Assembly (NCBI GenBank): GCA_016839445.1
Contig: JAEOUG010000068.1
Coordinates: 1-59,422 of the forward strand
Reading direction: 5' to 3'
Source: Candidatus Thorarchaeota archaeon
GTDB taxonomy: Archaea > Asgardarchaeota > Thorarchaeia > Thorarchaeales > Thorarchaeaceae
DNA length: 59,422 bases
Shown here piece after piece: positions 35,101-42,752 of this stretch; positions within the stretch are counted from its first letter, which is position 1, and each line of letters begins with the position of its first letter. The translations under genes were made by a program, and so were the position numbers. The notes beneath the pieces are model-generated. The model saw nothing but the letters and a program-made list of their open reading frames with translations, was not told the DNA's origin and made no database searches.

Positions 35101-35182
35101 ACCAACCGTATGCTGCAGATAGGCCGACGGTAACGATCGCGGCCATAATGAGAATGACGATAATGTATCGGAGGTATTTCAT
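32177..35182 (-). CDS. UPF0182-like giant membrane protein
   Basis: 1001 residues. Residues 1-275 hold about seven membrane helices with loops; 275-330 is a charged coiled coil (SKISSLEGDLVRLQGELLSI) ending in a SHOCT-like YEAGAIDAEDYRKRV; another helix (ALLSAFLIIIVVMLPITQAF) follows, and residues 370-1000 form a large extracytoplasmic domain. Parts of that domain recall UPF0182/COG1615: RIYYAVSIFIDYHLS, FMGVALVDIETGEIGFY and HLGGDLFFVVPVFLE. Several N-x-S/T sites fit an exposed glycosylated domain. The function of UPF0182 is unknown. A TATA-like CCTATATGG lies at 35225-35233 on the minus strand. Confidence 0.75.
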   Translation of the reverse strand: MKYLRYIIVILIMAAIVTVGLSAAYGWFLGQSIYVHTFQDKANVNFWETWTLQNNIFYASALLALLSSVVTLWTRSTFLTFMSALSQTGPVAKRLDIKTAVAWRLLLVGVFFLYYVSTGGYAVTGQNVAFLMMLSGDGSISMSPSDLALLFSLPFSPGVSAASIQTLVPAMEAYQLYAGLISTLLIATAARFALSLITDLMMQRRDVFTVVSKGLFVISLVLGIEILGVPFWTVNAGTWMSYLALLIGLGASLFGSFMFMVMRVRSGDARQRLGSKISSLEGDLVRLQGELLSIRQEYEAGAIDAEDYRKRVSMLMEDRANISNELRRLKIERMLPIGGSPRNFALLSAFLIIIVVMLPITQAFYYGIQMQGDRYIDWKFNPETAKEIEVTNWAAGVDEMVIKDLDDLTVNATPESQVESLTNVRQWDQQASYLRMRNQIGANWMQLADSDIVFLKGHEYWIAPLTFDTSETWNSFINRYILFTHTEGIVVLDAYSGELIEHDSLVALFNRTDDINFYYGEGLGFNDVVFVNVENFEEVGNGTFAGAPDYTLRGFESFFYIFSMGPSAWSYLGRDMDMLVERDVVSRVGSVMLQGLTVDSDPYIVVDPSGRIYYAVSIFIDYHLSTGYAHENYMRFMGVALVDIETGEIGFYESPAFGDGFFLDATYRGYYNWQETPSWLEAQLKWPEDLYERQLHIAYIYHVNRAEIWSNGVDFHESPEDSDTRYVIMTIEGEERFIAYHNAEFKDSPAHNLAGIYIMGCGNKNFGELVFYKAGEEGYSTWLGPTAVVQAFETNDVVRTQLQLWGAHRYGNRLLYHLGGDLFFVVPVFLEVETSTNRVIEKLGGVGLVDARTGERVKLGGNVVEAYYAMFGLLNQTIVEAGEVGLESVTLSPFAVEEGEFASLVALMRNNDNVSHHLYLDVITPGSANFSLFWHGLEVIDVAGNFTMDIGVVGPGDVYGTAPMLTAYLSEGQILVQYLVQVVLRTEDGIVDTLNLVLTVR

Positions 35183-35253
35183 CGACGCATTCCTCTCTCG
35201 AACTGACGGACGTTTGTGTTAGGACCATATAGGAATAGCGCTTGATGTCGAAA

Positions 35254-35757
35254 TCAAGATTCTAGGAGTGCTCTCTGACTCACATGGGCAAAAGACCGGC
35301 CATCAATGGCCCGCGAAACCGCAAGGATTCCATCAAGATGGTCACATTCATGCTGCAGCAGTTCTGACAGGTCGTCCTCTAGGCGCAGCGACTGCACTCT
35401 CCACTCCATGTCCCGGTACTCGACAGTGACGGACTTGTGCCGGAAGACCCTGACCAAGATCTCGGGGAAGCTCATGCAGTCGTCCCAAATCTCAATCATG
35501 CTTTCACTCAGATCTGTGAGATGGGGATTGATGAACACCTTGGGCGTGTCGATGTGCATGTAGACCACCCGCTTCATCAAGCCAATCTGAGGTGCCGCTA
35601 TGGCCCGACCTACACCATGCTTCTCCCTGAAGGCCATGAGCGTGTCATGGAGGTCACACACTGTGTCTCGTAGGAGAGGGGCTTCTTCTTTGGTCACGTC
35701 CGCACACCTCTGGTAGAGGAGCGGATTACCGAGGAGCAAGATCTCGCGGACTGGCAT
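35254..35757 (-). CDS. def: Peptide deformylase homologue
   Basis: Metalloprotease of 167 residues from ATG 35757. Three PDF motifs are present: GVGRAIAAPQIG (48-59, two residues longer than the usual GVGLAAPQVG), DDCMSFPE with metal ligand C94, and QHECDHLDG with ligands H136 and H140 and catalytic E137. All active-site residues needed for metal hydrolysis are kept. Archaea normally start translation with unformylated methionine, so the substrate is unclear. The longer frame to 35850 would overlap the divergent Fe-S gene. Confidence 0.9.
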   Translation of the reverse strand: MPVREILLLGNPLLYQRCADVTKEEAPLLRDTVCDLHDTLMAFREKHGVGRAIAAPQIGLMKRVVYMHIDTPKVFINPHLTDLSESMIEIWDDCMSFPEILVRVFRHKSVTVEYRDMEWRVQSLRLEDDLSELLQHECDHLDGILAVSRAIDGRSFAHVSQRALLES

Positions 35758-35843
35758 TGCCTGAGGAATAGACAAGTACGGATTTGAGTCTGACCATTCC
35801 GCCTTTCGATAGTAATATGAGGCGCAGTGCAGCGTGTCGTTGC

Positions 35844-36671
35844 ATGGCACGGCCTCTCTGGTTTGTCGAGCTCCTCAAGAAGACATTCCCAAATGTCAGC
35901 ATTATCGCCAAGCTGACAAGGGTCCCTGTTGTCGGCCGGGTGATCGACAAGATGCTGTTTGAGGGAGACGACATTATCTACCTCCCGAAAGACAGTGTTG
36001 TTCAGAAGACCATCCAGATCAATCAGAGCCTAGACCAGCCAATTGACACAGCGCTTCCCTCAGCCGTTGTTCATCACTTCATCGAGAAGGCGAATTACCA
36101 TTGGATAATGAACTTCTGCATCTGCAGAGACGCATCGAAGTGCGAAGACTACCCAATCGACCACGGATGCCTGTTTCTTGGTGAGGCGGTCCTCGATATC
36201 AACCCACAACTTGGAAGGCGCGTGACAAAAGAGGAGGCCCACGAGTACGCTCGCGATTGCCGAGAAAAGGGGCTTGTGCACCTCATCGGACGCAACAAAC
36301 TCGACTCCACTTGGTTGAACGTGGCGCCTGGAGACAAGCTCCTCACCATATGCAACTGCTGCCCGTGCTGCTGTCTCTGGAGGATGCTCCCAGACCTTAA
36401 CCCAGCCATCAGCCGGAAGGTGACCAAAATGCCCGGCGTGGACGTACGTGTTACTGAAGACTGCATTGGGTGTGGCACCTGTACTGAAGGCATCTGTTTT
36501 GTGGATGCCATTTCACTTGTGGACGGAAAGGCCAAGATAAGCGGCGAATGCAGGGCGTGCGGAAGGTGTGTTGAGGTCTGCCCTAACGATGCCATCGAGA
36601 TGATCATCGAGCACCTTGAGTTTGTGGAAGACTCGATCCATCGAGTGGACTCCGTTGTCGATGTGGAGTAG
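35844..36671 (+). CDS. Multi-cluster iron-sulfur protein with C-terminal 2x[4Fe-4S] ferredoxin domain
   Basis: 275 residues from ATG 35844 (ATG 35817 possible). The N-terminal part has FCICRDASKC then DHGC, and a middle cysteine-rich CNCCPCCC. The C-terminal ferredoxin domain has CIGCGTCTEGIC and CRACGRCVEVCP, giving two [4Fe-4S] clusters; the first lacks the usual Pro after its last Cys. No membrane segment is obvious. Similar proteins appear in anaerobic archaea and bacteria without a known function; a redox or electron-transfer role is inferred. It is divergent from the deformylase gene with only 86 bases between starts. Confidence 0.8.
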   Translation: MARPLWFVELLKKTFPNVSIIAKLTRVPVVGRVIDKMLFEGDDIIYLPKDSVVQKTIQINQSLDQPIDTALPSAVVHHFIEKANYHWIMNFCICRDASKCEDYPIDHGCLFLGEAVLDINPQLGRRVTKEEAHEYARDCREKGLVHLIGRNKLDSTWLNVAPGDKLLTICNCCPCCCLWRMLPDLNPAISRKVTKMPGVDVRVTEDCIGCGTCTEGICFVDAISLVDGKAKISGECRACGRCVEVCPNDAIEMIIEHLEFVEDSIHRVDSVVDVE

Positions 36672-36672
36672 T

Positions 36673-37035
36673 CTACAATAGAACCATCAGAATCGAGAGG
36701 GCAAAGACAAGGAGTACTGGAGCCATCAGGCATCGAAAACAGGACTTATCCCCAAACTCTGACCACTGGAACCCGCTGTAGCCTCCGAGGAACCCTCCAG
36801 TGATTGTACCTATCAGTGGAAGCCATGTGGGACTCCCAAACCCAAAGGCGCCCGTGCCACCCCAGTCGTCGATGGGCTCATAGATGACTAGCACCTGACC
36901 CAGTGAGTAGAATAGAATCCAAGGAATCACTATCATGATTAGAATGGCAGTAGGGATTATGTACTTCGAGAAGTTGCGTCCTCCTAGGTTCCCTACCAAG
37001 ATTCCAGAGACCAGACCGATTATGCCAAAGAGCAC
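36673..37035 (-). CDS. Small polytopic membrane protein, unknown
   Basis: 120 residues, about four helices (LFGIIGLVSGILVGNLGG, IPTAILIMIVIPWILFYSLG, LIGTITGGFLGGYSG, MAPVLLVFALSILMVLL). The start is GTG 37035. No family is recognised. The 3' end is convergent with the Fe-S gene, one base between stops. Confidence 0.6.
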   Translation of the reverse strand: MLFGIIGLVSGILVGNLGGRNFSKYIIPTAILIMIVIPWILFYSLGQVLVIYEPIDDWGGTGAFGFGSPTWLPLIGTITGGFLGGYSGFQWSEFGDKSCFRCLMAPVLLVFALSILMVLL

Positions 37036-37211
37036 ACAGACAGTTGTGAGTGTCAGCGCCGTCTACTCCACCTCACTGTCCTCCGGCACCCGAAGTCGAT
37101 TAAACCTTGTCACCGACAGGAGTACATCGGTCCACATATCATAACGCTTTTCTTGAGTCTCTTGTTGGCCCAGCTCGCCCGATTCATTAGAATCGCTGGA
37201 CGTGTGTATCC

Positions 37212-38555
37212 ATGGCCACAAAGATCACAGTCATCGGCATGGGCTACGTAGGCATTCCTGCTGCAGCCCTCCTAGCTGATGTTGACGGATTCGATGTAAC
37301 CGGACTCCAGAGACGGTCGAGGAGATCCGGGTGGAAGATTGACCACCTCAACGCGGGCAAATCACCTTTTGAGGGAGACGAACCCGGTCTTGACGAACTC
37401 ATAGCGAGAGTTGTGAAGAAAGGATCATTCAGAGCAACAGATGATGTCGAGGTTCTTCGAGATTCAGACGTGATCCTCATTGACGTGCAGACTCCAACTG
37501 ACCCCCAACACATACCCCAGTATCAATCACTCAAGGAGGTCAGCGAACAGATCGGCAAGAGGATCAAGAAAGGCACGCTCGTCGTGGTAGAGTCGACCGT
37601 GGCTCCGGGGACAACACAGAACATCGTTCAGAAGATCATTGAAGAGCACTCAGGTATGAGGGGAGGAGAGGACTTCCATCTCGCCTTTGCTTACGAGAGA
37701 GTGATGCCTGGGAAGTTGATCAACAACATTGTGAATCTGCCAAGGATTGTCGGAGGGATCACGTCAACATGCGCGGAGAAGGCTCTGGCAATCTACAGCA
37801 AGGTTGTGAAGGCCAAGATACACACAACGGACGTCCTGACAGCGGAGCTCTGCAAGACAATTGAGAACGCCTACCGGGATGTCAACATTGCATTCGCCAA
37901 TGAGATGGCTCTAGTATGTGAGAGCTTGGGTGTGAATGTCTATGAGATTATCAACCTCGTCAACGAGTTGCCCAGCAGGATGATGCACATCCCAGGAGCT
38001 GGCGTCGGTGGTCACTGCCTCCCTAAGGACACATGGCTCCTTCGCTACGGCCTCAATGAGTACGGGTCCCAGAAGATGGAACCTCGGTTCATCACACTTG
38101 CGCGAGAGATTAACAACCACATGCCTATCCACATGAGCTTCCTCATTGAAGACGCCCTGAATACGAGAGGAGTGGACATGCACAAGGCCAAGGTGACAGT
38201 CCTCGGCATTGCCTACCTTGAGAACGCGGATGACACGAGGAATACTCCGGCGCAGGCACTCATAGCCTCCCTTGAGGGCAAGGGAGCAAAGGTCGTGCTA
38301 CATGACCCCTACGTGCGAGAGTGGGACCTCGGACCACATGAGGTTATGCGCGACCTCATGGAGGCTGCCAAAGGATCGGATTGTCTCGCCCTGGTAACAC
38401 GGCATCGAGACTATCTAGAACTTGATCTGCCCAAACTCAAGTCAGTGATGCGAACTCCTGTGATTGTGGACGGAAGAAACGTCTACGACGAACAGAGTGT
38501 CGAGGCTGAAGGTTTCGAGTATAGAGCCATTGGCAAGTCTGGAATCAAGCCATAG
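37212..38555 (+). CDS. wecC: UDP-N-acetyl-D-mannosamine dehydrogenase-like (nucleotide-sugar 6-dehydrogenase)
   Basis: Four-electron oxidation of a UDP-sugar to its uronate, for example UDP-ManNAc to UDP-ManNAcA. 447 residues. The Rossmann loop is GMGYVGIP (9-16). Family markers are VVVESTVAPGTT, AYERVMPGK, the substrate-side ELCKTIENAYRDVNIAFANE (K215, N219), and the catalytic Cys269 in GAGVGGHCLPKDTW. The usual motif is GGHCIPxDP; LPKD is a minor variant. A C-terminal UDP-binding Rossmann domain follows (ENADDTRNTPA). Its substrate partner wecB lies 4.2 kb downstream beyond three glycolytic genes. Confidence 0.88.
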   Translation: MATKITVIGMGYVGIPAAALLADVDGFDVTGLQRRSRRSGWKIDHLNAGKSPFEGDEPGLDELIARVVKKGSFRATDDVEVLRDSDVILIDVQTPTDPQHIPQYQSLKEVSEQIGKRIKKGTLVVVESTVAPGTTQNIVQKIIEEHSGMRGGEDFHLAFAYERVMPGKLINNIVNLPRIVGGITSTCAEKALAIYSKVVKAKIHTTDVLTAELCKTIENAYRDVNIAFANEMALVCESLGVNVYEIINLVNELPSRMMHIPGAGVGGHCLPKDTWLLRYGLNEYGSQKMEPRFITLAREINNHMPIHMSFLIEDALNTRGVDMHKAKVTVLGIAYLENADDTRNTPAQALIASLEGKGAKVVLHDPYVREWDLGPHEVMRDLMEAAKGSDCLALVTRHRDYLELDLPKLKSVMRTPVIVDGRNVYDEQSVEAEGFEYRAIGKSGIKP

Positions 38556-38562
38556 ACGTGTC

Positions 38563-39804
38563 CTAGGCTCCGAACTTCTCGACATGACCTGCGTAACCGA
38601 GCAGGATAGGGAGTATGTCACGGCCTCGCAAGGTGTGTAGAGCCCCACGGGCCGCCTCCGACTCTGAGAAGTGCTTGGATTCGTCAGCCCTGAGAAAGTC
38701 AGCCCAAAGCAGTACTGGTACAGGGTCGCACGAGTGCTCACCGAGGCTGACAGGCGAGGAGTGGTCTCCTGTGACTGCAAGCACTACTTCGGTACTGGTC
38801 GCCTCGATGATCTTCCCAACCATCTCATCCGTCCTCTCAATTGCCAAGACCTTCTGCGCAGTATTGTGGTCATGGCTGGCGTTGTCTGTGGCTTTGATAT
38901 GCACGAAGACATAGTCATAGTCGCCCTTGATGCACTCGATTGTCTTCATGGCGATATTGTGAAAGCTCGTGTCAATGGTGCCCGTTTGGCCCTCCACCGG
39001 GACATGTTTCATTCCAACAAACTTGGCGGTCCCGATGTAGAGTGCCCCACCTGCTATGACTGCCGACTTTATGCCATATCGTTCACCCAGTGTGGGGGTC
39101 TCGCCGTGTCTTCCCGGACCTCGAATGAGAATGGCGTTCGCAAGTGGCCGCCCGGCCTTCTTCCTCTCTTTATTGAGTGGCAGGTCCCGTATTCTCTCGT
39201 GGACCTCCTTCATCATCTTGTTCACGACATCAGCAGTCTTCTTGGCCTCGGGCTTCAACGGCTCGCAGGTCAATACCTTCTTTCCCACCTCGTGCGGGTC
39301 GACATCGCTTATGTCGGCATAGAGACCCGGACCAGACAGTATCATTGCACCTCGATGTTCCACGGTGGCGATGAACTTCACCTTCACGTCACCGATTTCC
39401 ATGCCATCAATCGCTTTCTGTAGGGCTTCTTGTTCATCTGGGCTGAATGTCCGTCCAGCTCGACGGTCTGTCACCACCATGTTCGCATCGACACTGGCGA
39501 AGTTGGTGCGGAAGGCAACATCTCCAGGTCTCGTTTCCAGACCTGCACCTGCGGCCTCAAGAGGACCTCTCCCAGGGTATGTAGTGAAGGGATCGTAGCC
39601 GAAGAGGGCTAGATGAGCAGCATCGCTCCCAGGTGTGATGCCGGGTCCAATAACATCCATGAGTCCTGTCTGACCTTCTCTTGCCAGTCGATCCATCACG
39701 GGGGTCTTGGCGGCCTCTAGCGGCGTCTTCCCATCCAGTTCAGGAACAGGCCGGTCTCCAAGGCCGTCCATCACGATGAAAACTGCTGTTCTCTTCTCTG
39801 TCAT
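38563..39804 (-). CDS. apgM: 2,3-bisphosphoglycerate-independent phosphoglycerate mutase, archaeal type
   Basis: Interconverts 3- and 2-phosphoglycerate through a phosphoserine. 413 residues. The alkaline-phosphatase-fold metal ligand D13 is in FIVMDGLGDRP, the nucleophile Ser60 in PGITPGSDAAHLALFGYDP, and further metal ligands in HIKATDNASHDHN and VTGDHSSP. The start ATG 39804 follows the enolase stop by three bases, with GGAGGAAC spanning that stop, so the two are co-translated with enolase first. It is convergent with wecC, 7 bases away. Confidence 0.95.
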   Translation of the reverse strand: MTEKRTAVFIVMDGLGDRPVPELDGKTPLEAAKTPVMDRLAREGQTGLMDVIGPGITPGSDAAHLALFGYDPFTTYPGRGPLEAAGAGLETRPGDVAFRTNFASVDANMVVTDRRAGRTFSPDEQEALQKAIDGMEIGDVKVKFIATVEHRGAMILSGPGLYADISDVDPHEVGKKVLTCEPLKPEAKKTADVVNKMMKEVHERIRDLPLNKERKKAGRPLANAILIRGPGRHGETPTLGERYGIKSAVIAGGALYIGTAKFVGMKHVPVEGQTGTIDTSFHNIAMKTIECIKGDYDYVFVHIKATDNASHDHNTAQKVLAIERTDEMVGKIIEATSTEVVLAVTGDHSSPVSLGEHSCDPVPVLLWADFLRADESKHFSESEAARGALHTLRGRDILPILLGYAGHVEKFGA

Positions 39805-39807
39805 AGA

Positions 39808-41106
39808 TCAGTAGTTCCTCCATGCCGACCGGAAATCAGCTCGCGGGTAGTCACACTTGCCGTCCAGGACATCGAATATCTCAAGGAGGCGGTTGTACTT
39901 CTCGACTCGATCACTTCTTGCCGGAGCCCCGGTCTTGATCTGGCCATTGGACAGAGCCGCAGCGAGGTCCGAGATGAAGGTGTCGCCGGTCTCACCACTT
40001 CTGTGGCTGACCACCACGCCCCACCCAGCACTGTTCGCCAGTTTAGCAGCCTCAATAGCCTCTGTAACAGACCCAATTTGGTTGACCTTGAGTAGCAGAG
40101 CATTGCCAGCCTTTTCCTTGATGGCCCTTGCGACAATCTCAGGATTTGACACAGTCAGGTCATCAGTCACAACTTGAGCCTTCGTCTTCGCGAGGTACGC
40201 TGCGAAGTCATCAAAGGCCTCTTCCTCGAAGGGGTCCTCCACTGTCAGAAGAGGATAGCTCTTCTCAAGGTCTATGTAGAAGTCCAAGAGCTCTGAGGGG
40301 TCTAGCTTCTTGCCATCAACCTCATACTTGCCGTCCTTGTAGAAGCCGCTTGCGGCTGCATCGATGCCAAGGACTACTTCATCACCCGGCTTGTATCCGG
40401 CCTCTTCTACGGCCCAGATGATCTCATCAAAGGCATCTCTGGTGGACTTGAGACCAAAGCCGCAGAAGCCACCCTCATCACCAATGTGCTTCGACATCCG
40501 GCCATGCTTCTTGATCATGCGCTTGCCCAAGGCATGATAGACCTCACTTATGCATCTCAGACCCTCCGGAAACGTCTTGGCCCCGATAGGCAGCGCCATG
40601 AACTCCTGAATGGCAAGACTGTTGCCAGCGTGAGCTCCGCCGTTGATGACATTTGACATAGGCACTGGGAGAAGGTACTTCGCAGGCCGGCCTAAGACCT
40701 TGGTCTTGAGATACTCAAAGAGCTCCATGTTCAGGTGTTCTGCAGCCGCCACTGCAGTTGCCATGGAAACCGAGAGAATCGCGTTTGCGCCGAGCTTGCC
40801 CTTGCCCTTTGTGGTGTCAGAAGCGAGGAGAGCCCGGTCGACATCATCTTGTGAGAGCGGATTGACAGATTTCATTGCCTGTCGCAAGACCTTGTTGACG
40901 TTGCTCACAGCCTGCGTGACCCCCTTTCCTCCGAATCTCGCCCCACCGTCCCGGAGCTCGACTGCCTCATGTATCCCTGTGGAGGCGCCGCTGGGGACCT
41001 TTGCTACACCCTTCGTTCCATCAGAGAGAATCACCTTTGTCATGAGGGTCGGGTTCCCCCGAGAGTCCAGAATCTCAATTGCTCGTATGTCGGATATGTC
41101 TACCAT
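39808..41106 (-). CDS. eno: Enolase
   Basis: Dehydrates 2-phosphoglycerate to phosphoenolpyruvate. 432 residues. Landmarks are RAIEILDSRGNPT, VPSGASTGIHEA, PMSNVINGGAHAGN, HIGDEGGFCGF (catalytic Glu), metal ligands in LGIDAAAS and LTVEDPFEE, the catalytic Lys in LLKVNQIGSVTEA, and VVSHRSGETGDTFISDLA. It is first in the eno-apgM operon and divergent from pyruvate kinase. A TATA-like CATAAATC is at 41162-41169 on the minus strand. Confidence 0.98.
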   Translation of the reverse strand: MVDISDIRAIEILDSRGNPTLMTKVILSDGTKGVAKVPSGASTGIHEAVELRDGGARFGGKGVTQAVSNVNKVLRQAMKSVNPLSQDDVDRALLASDTTKGKGKLGANAILSVSMATAVAAAEHLNMELFEYLKTKVLGRPAKYLLPVPMSNVINGGAHAGNSLAIQEFMALPIGAKTFPEGLRCISEVYHALGKRMIKKHGRMSKHIGDEGGFCGFGLKSTRDAFDEIIWAVEEAGYKPGDEVVLGIDAAASGFYKDGKYEVDGKKLDPSELLDFYIDLEKSYPLLTVEDPFEEEAFDDFAAYLAKTKAQVVTDDLTVSNPEIVARAIKEKAGNALLLKVNQIGSVTEAIEAAKLANSAGWGVVVSHRSGETGDTFISDLAAALSNGQIKTGAPARSDRVEKYNRLLEIFDVLDGKCDYPRADFRSAWRNY

Positions 41107-41256
41107 TCATGGTCACCTGCACGTGTATCGTGATGTCTCCCTTCATTGAGAGAGGGCATCCGATTTATGTCCATCCATGTGAACCTCGCAGTTGCTTCGC
41201 ATGGACAAGTTCTATTATGTGCTGTGTGCAGGCAAGACCAATCGGTGGAAAAGACA

Positions 41257-42684
41257 ATGGTGTATGATGGCGTCAAGTCAAAGATCGTCTGCACGATAGG
41301 GCCGGCATCGCGGTCAAAGGACACCCTGACCAAGATGGTGGATGCAGGCATGGATGTTGCCAGGCTCAACCTCTCCCATGAGGATCATAAGACAGCAAAG
41401 GCGACCTTCGAGGCCATTCGATCAATAGACGATACGCTGGCGGTCCTCTTCGACCTTCAGGGACCCAAGATACGCATTGGAGAGATGGAGGCACCTGTCA
41501 ATCTGGAAACAGGACAGGAGTTCACCCTCTCCACTGATGAATTCGTGGGCAATAAGGACCGAGTGTCAATCTCACATGAACAGCTCCCCTTGGATGTGAA
41601 GAAGGGAGACATCATCGCCCTGAATGACGGGATTGTCCGATTGACTGTCAAGACAGTGAAGGGCAAGGAGGTAATCACTGAAGTCCTTCACGGAGGACCC
41701 ATCTCCAGCAGGAAAGGAGCCAATATCCCAGGCATCAAGCTCTCATGTGAGGTTCCTACGCCGGAGGATATCGCGGACCTAGACTTGGCCGCAGAGCTCG
41801 AGCCTGACTACGTGGCCCTATCCTTCGTGACCTGCGCGGATGACGTGAGGCGACTTAGAGAGAGCATGGACTCAAAGGGCCTCGAACGAACTCTGATAAT
41901 CAGCAAGATTGAGCACACACTTGCCATCCAGAACTTCGACGAAATCCTGAGAGACTCGGATGGTGTGATGATTGCGAGAGGGGACCTTGGCATTGAAGTG
42001 CCACTCGAGGAAGTGCCCGTTCTACAACGTGACTTGATTCGAAGAGCAAACGTCTGGGCCAAGCCAGCGATTGTAGCTACTCACATGTTGGAGTCGATGA
42101 CGGGCGAGGTCGTGCCAACTCGAGCCGAGGTGAGCGATGTAGCGCACGCCGTCCTAGATCGTGCCGATGCTGTGATGCTCAGTGGCGAAACAGCCGTCGG
42201 CGAGTTCCCTGTGGAATCTGTGACCATGATGAACAAGATCATCAGAAGGGCGGAGCAGATACTTCCCAAGCAGGACCCGCTGGATGTCACATCACCCAAG
42301 AGGATGATAGTAGAGATCATCGGAAACCTCACCTATGAGGCCGTGAACCTGATTCCAGACAAAGTAGAGGCCATAGTGACGTCAACGCGGAGTGGTTACA
42401 CTGCCAGGTGGGTCTCGAAGTTCAGGCCGCCAGTCCCCATCTTTGGTGTCACCGGGGATGTGAAGGTGGCGAGGAAACTCAGGCTTCTGTGGGGTGTCCA
42501 TCCAATACCTCAGGACCAGGACATGGAGAATGTCGACGCGCTGGTCCAAGCGACAACCAGGGCCGTCTATGAGAGAGGCTACATAAGCAAGGACAAGGAC
42601 ATCGTGTTCACCTCAGGTGTGAAGATGATTCCAGGACGGACAAATGTAGTAGGGGTGTTCCATGTCCATGACTTGGTTGATTGA
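41257..42684 (+). CDS. pyk: Pyruvate kinase
   Basis: Transfers phosphate from PEP to ADP. 475 residues from ATG 41257 (GGTGG about 9 bases upstream); GTG 41245 is a possible leaderless start, 29 bases from a CTATTATG box at 41212-41219. Landmarks are SKIVCTIGPASRS, ARLNLSHEDH, FDLQGPKIRIG, the catalytic lysine in LIISKIEHTLAIQNFDEI, MIARGDLGIEVP, ATHMLESM and MLSGETAVGEFP. The C-terminal regulatory domain is complete. It is divergent from enolase, so three successive glycolytic steps share this locus. Confidence 0.97.
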   Translation: MVYDGVKSKIVCTIGPASRSKDTLTKMVDAGMDVARLNLSHEDHKTAKATFEAIRSIDDTLAVLFDLQGPKIRIGEMEAPVNLETGQEFTLSTDEFVGNKDRVSISHEQLPLDVKKGDIIALNDGIVRLTVKTVKGKEVITEVLHGGPISSRKGANIPGIKLSCEVPTPEDIADLDLAAELEPDYVALSFVTCADDVRRLRESMDSKGLERTLIISKIEHTLAIQNFDEILRDSDGVMIARGDLGIEVPLEEVPVLQRDLIRRANVWAKPAIVATHMLESMTGEVVPTRAEVSDVAHAVLDRADAVMLSGETAVGEFPVESVTMMNKIIRRAEQILPKQDPLDVTSPKRMIVEIIGNLTYEAVNLIPDKVEAIVTSTRSGYTARWVSKFRPPVPIFGVTGDVKVARKLRLLWGVHPIPQDQDMENVDALVQATTRAVYERGYISKDKDIVFTSGVKMIPGRTNVVGVFHVHDLVD

Positions 42685-42752
42685 TGGCCTGGCCGCTTGA
42701 CTATGGACCCGTACCCTTTTCTTGGCGAGAATGCAAGCAGAGTCGACACACA

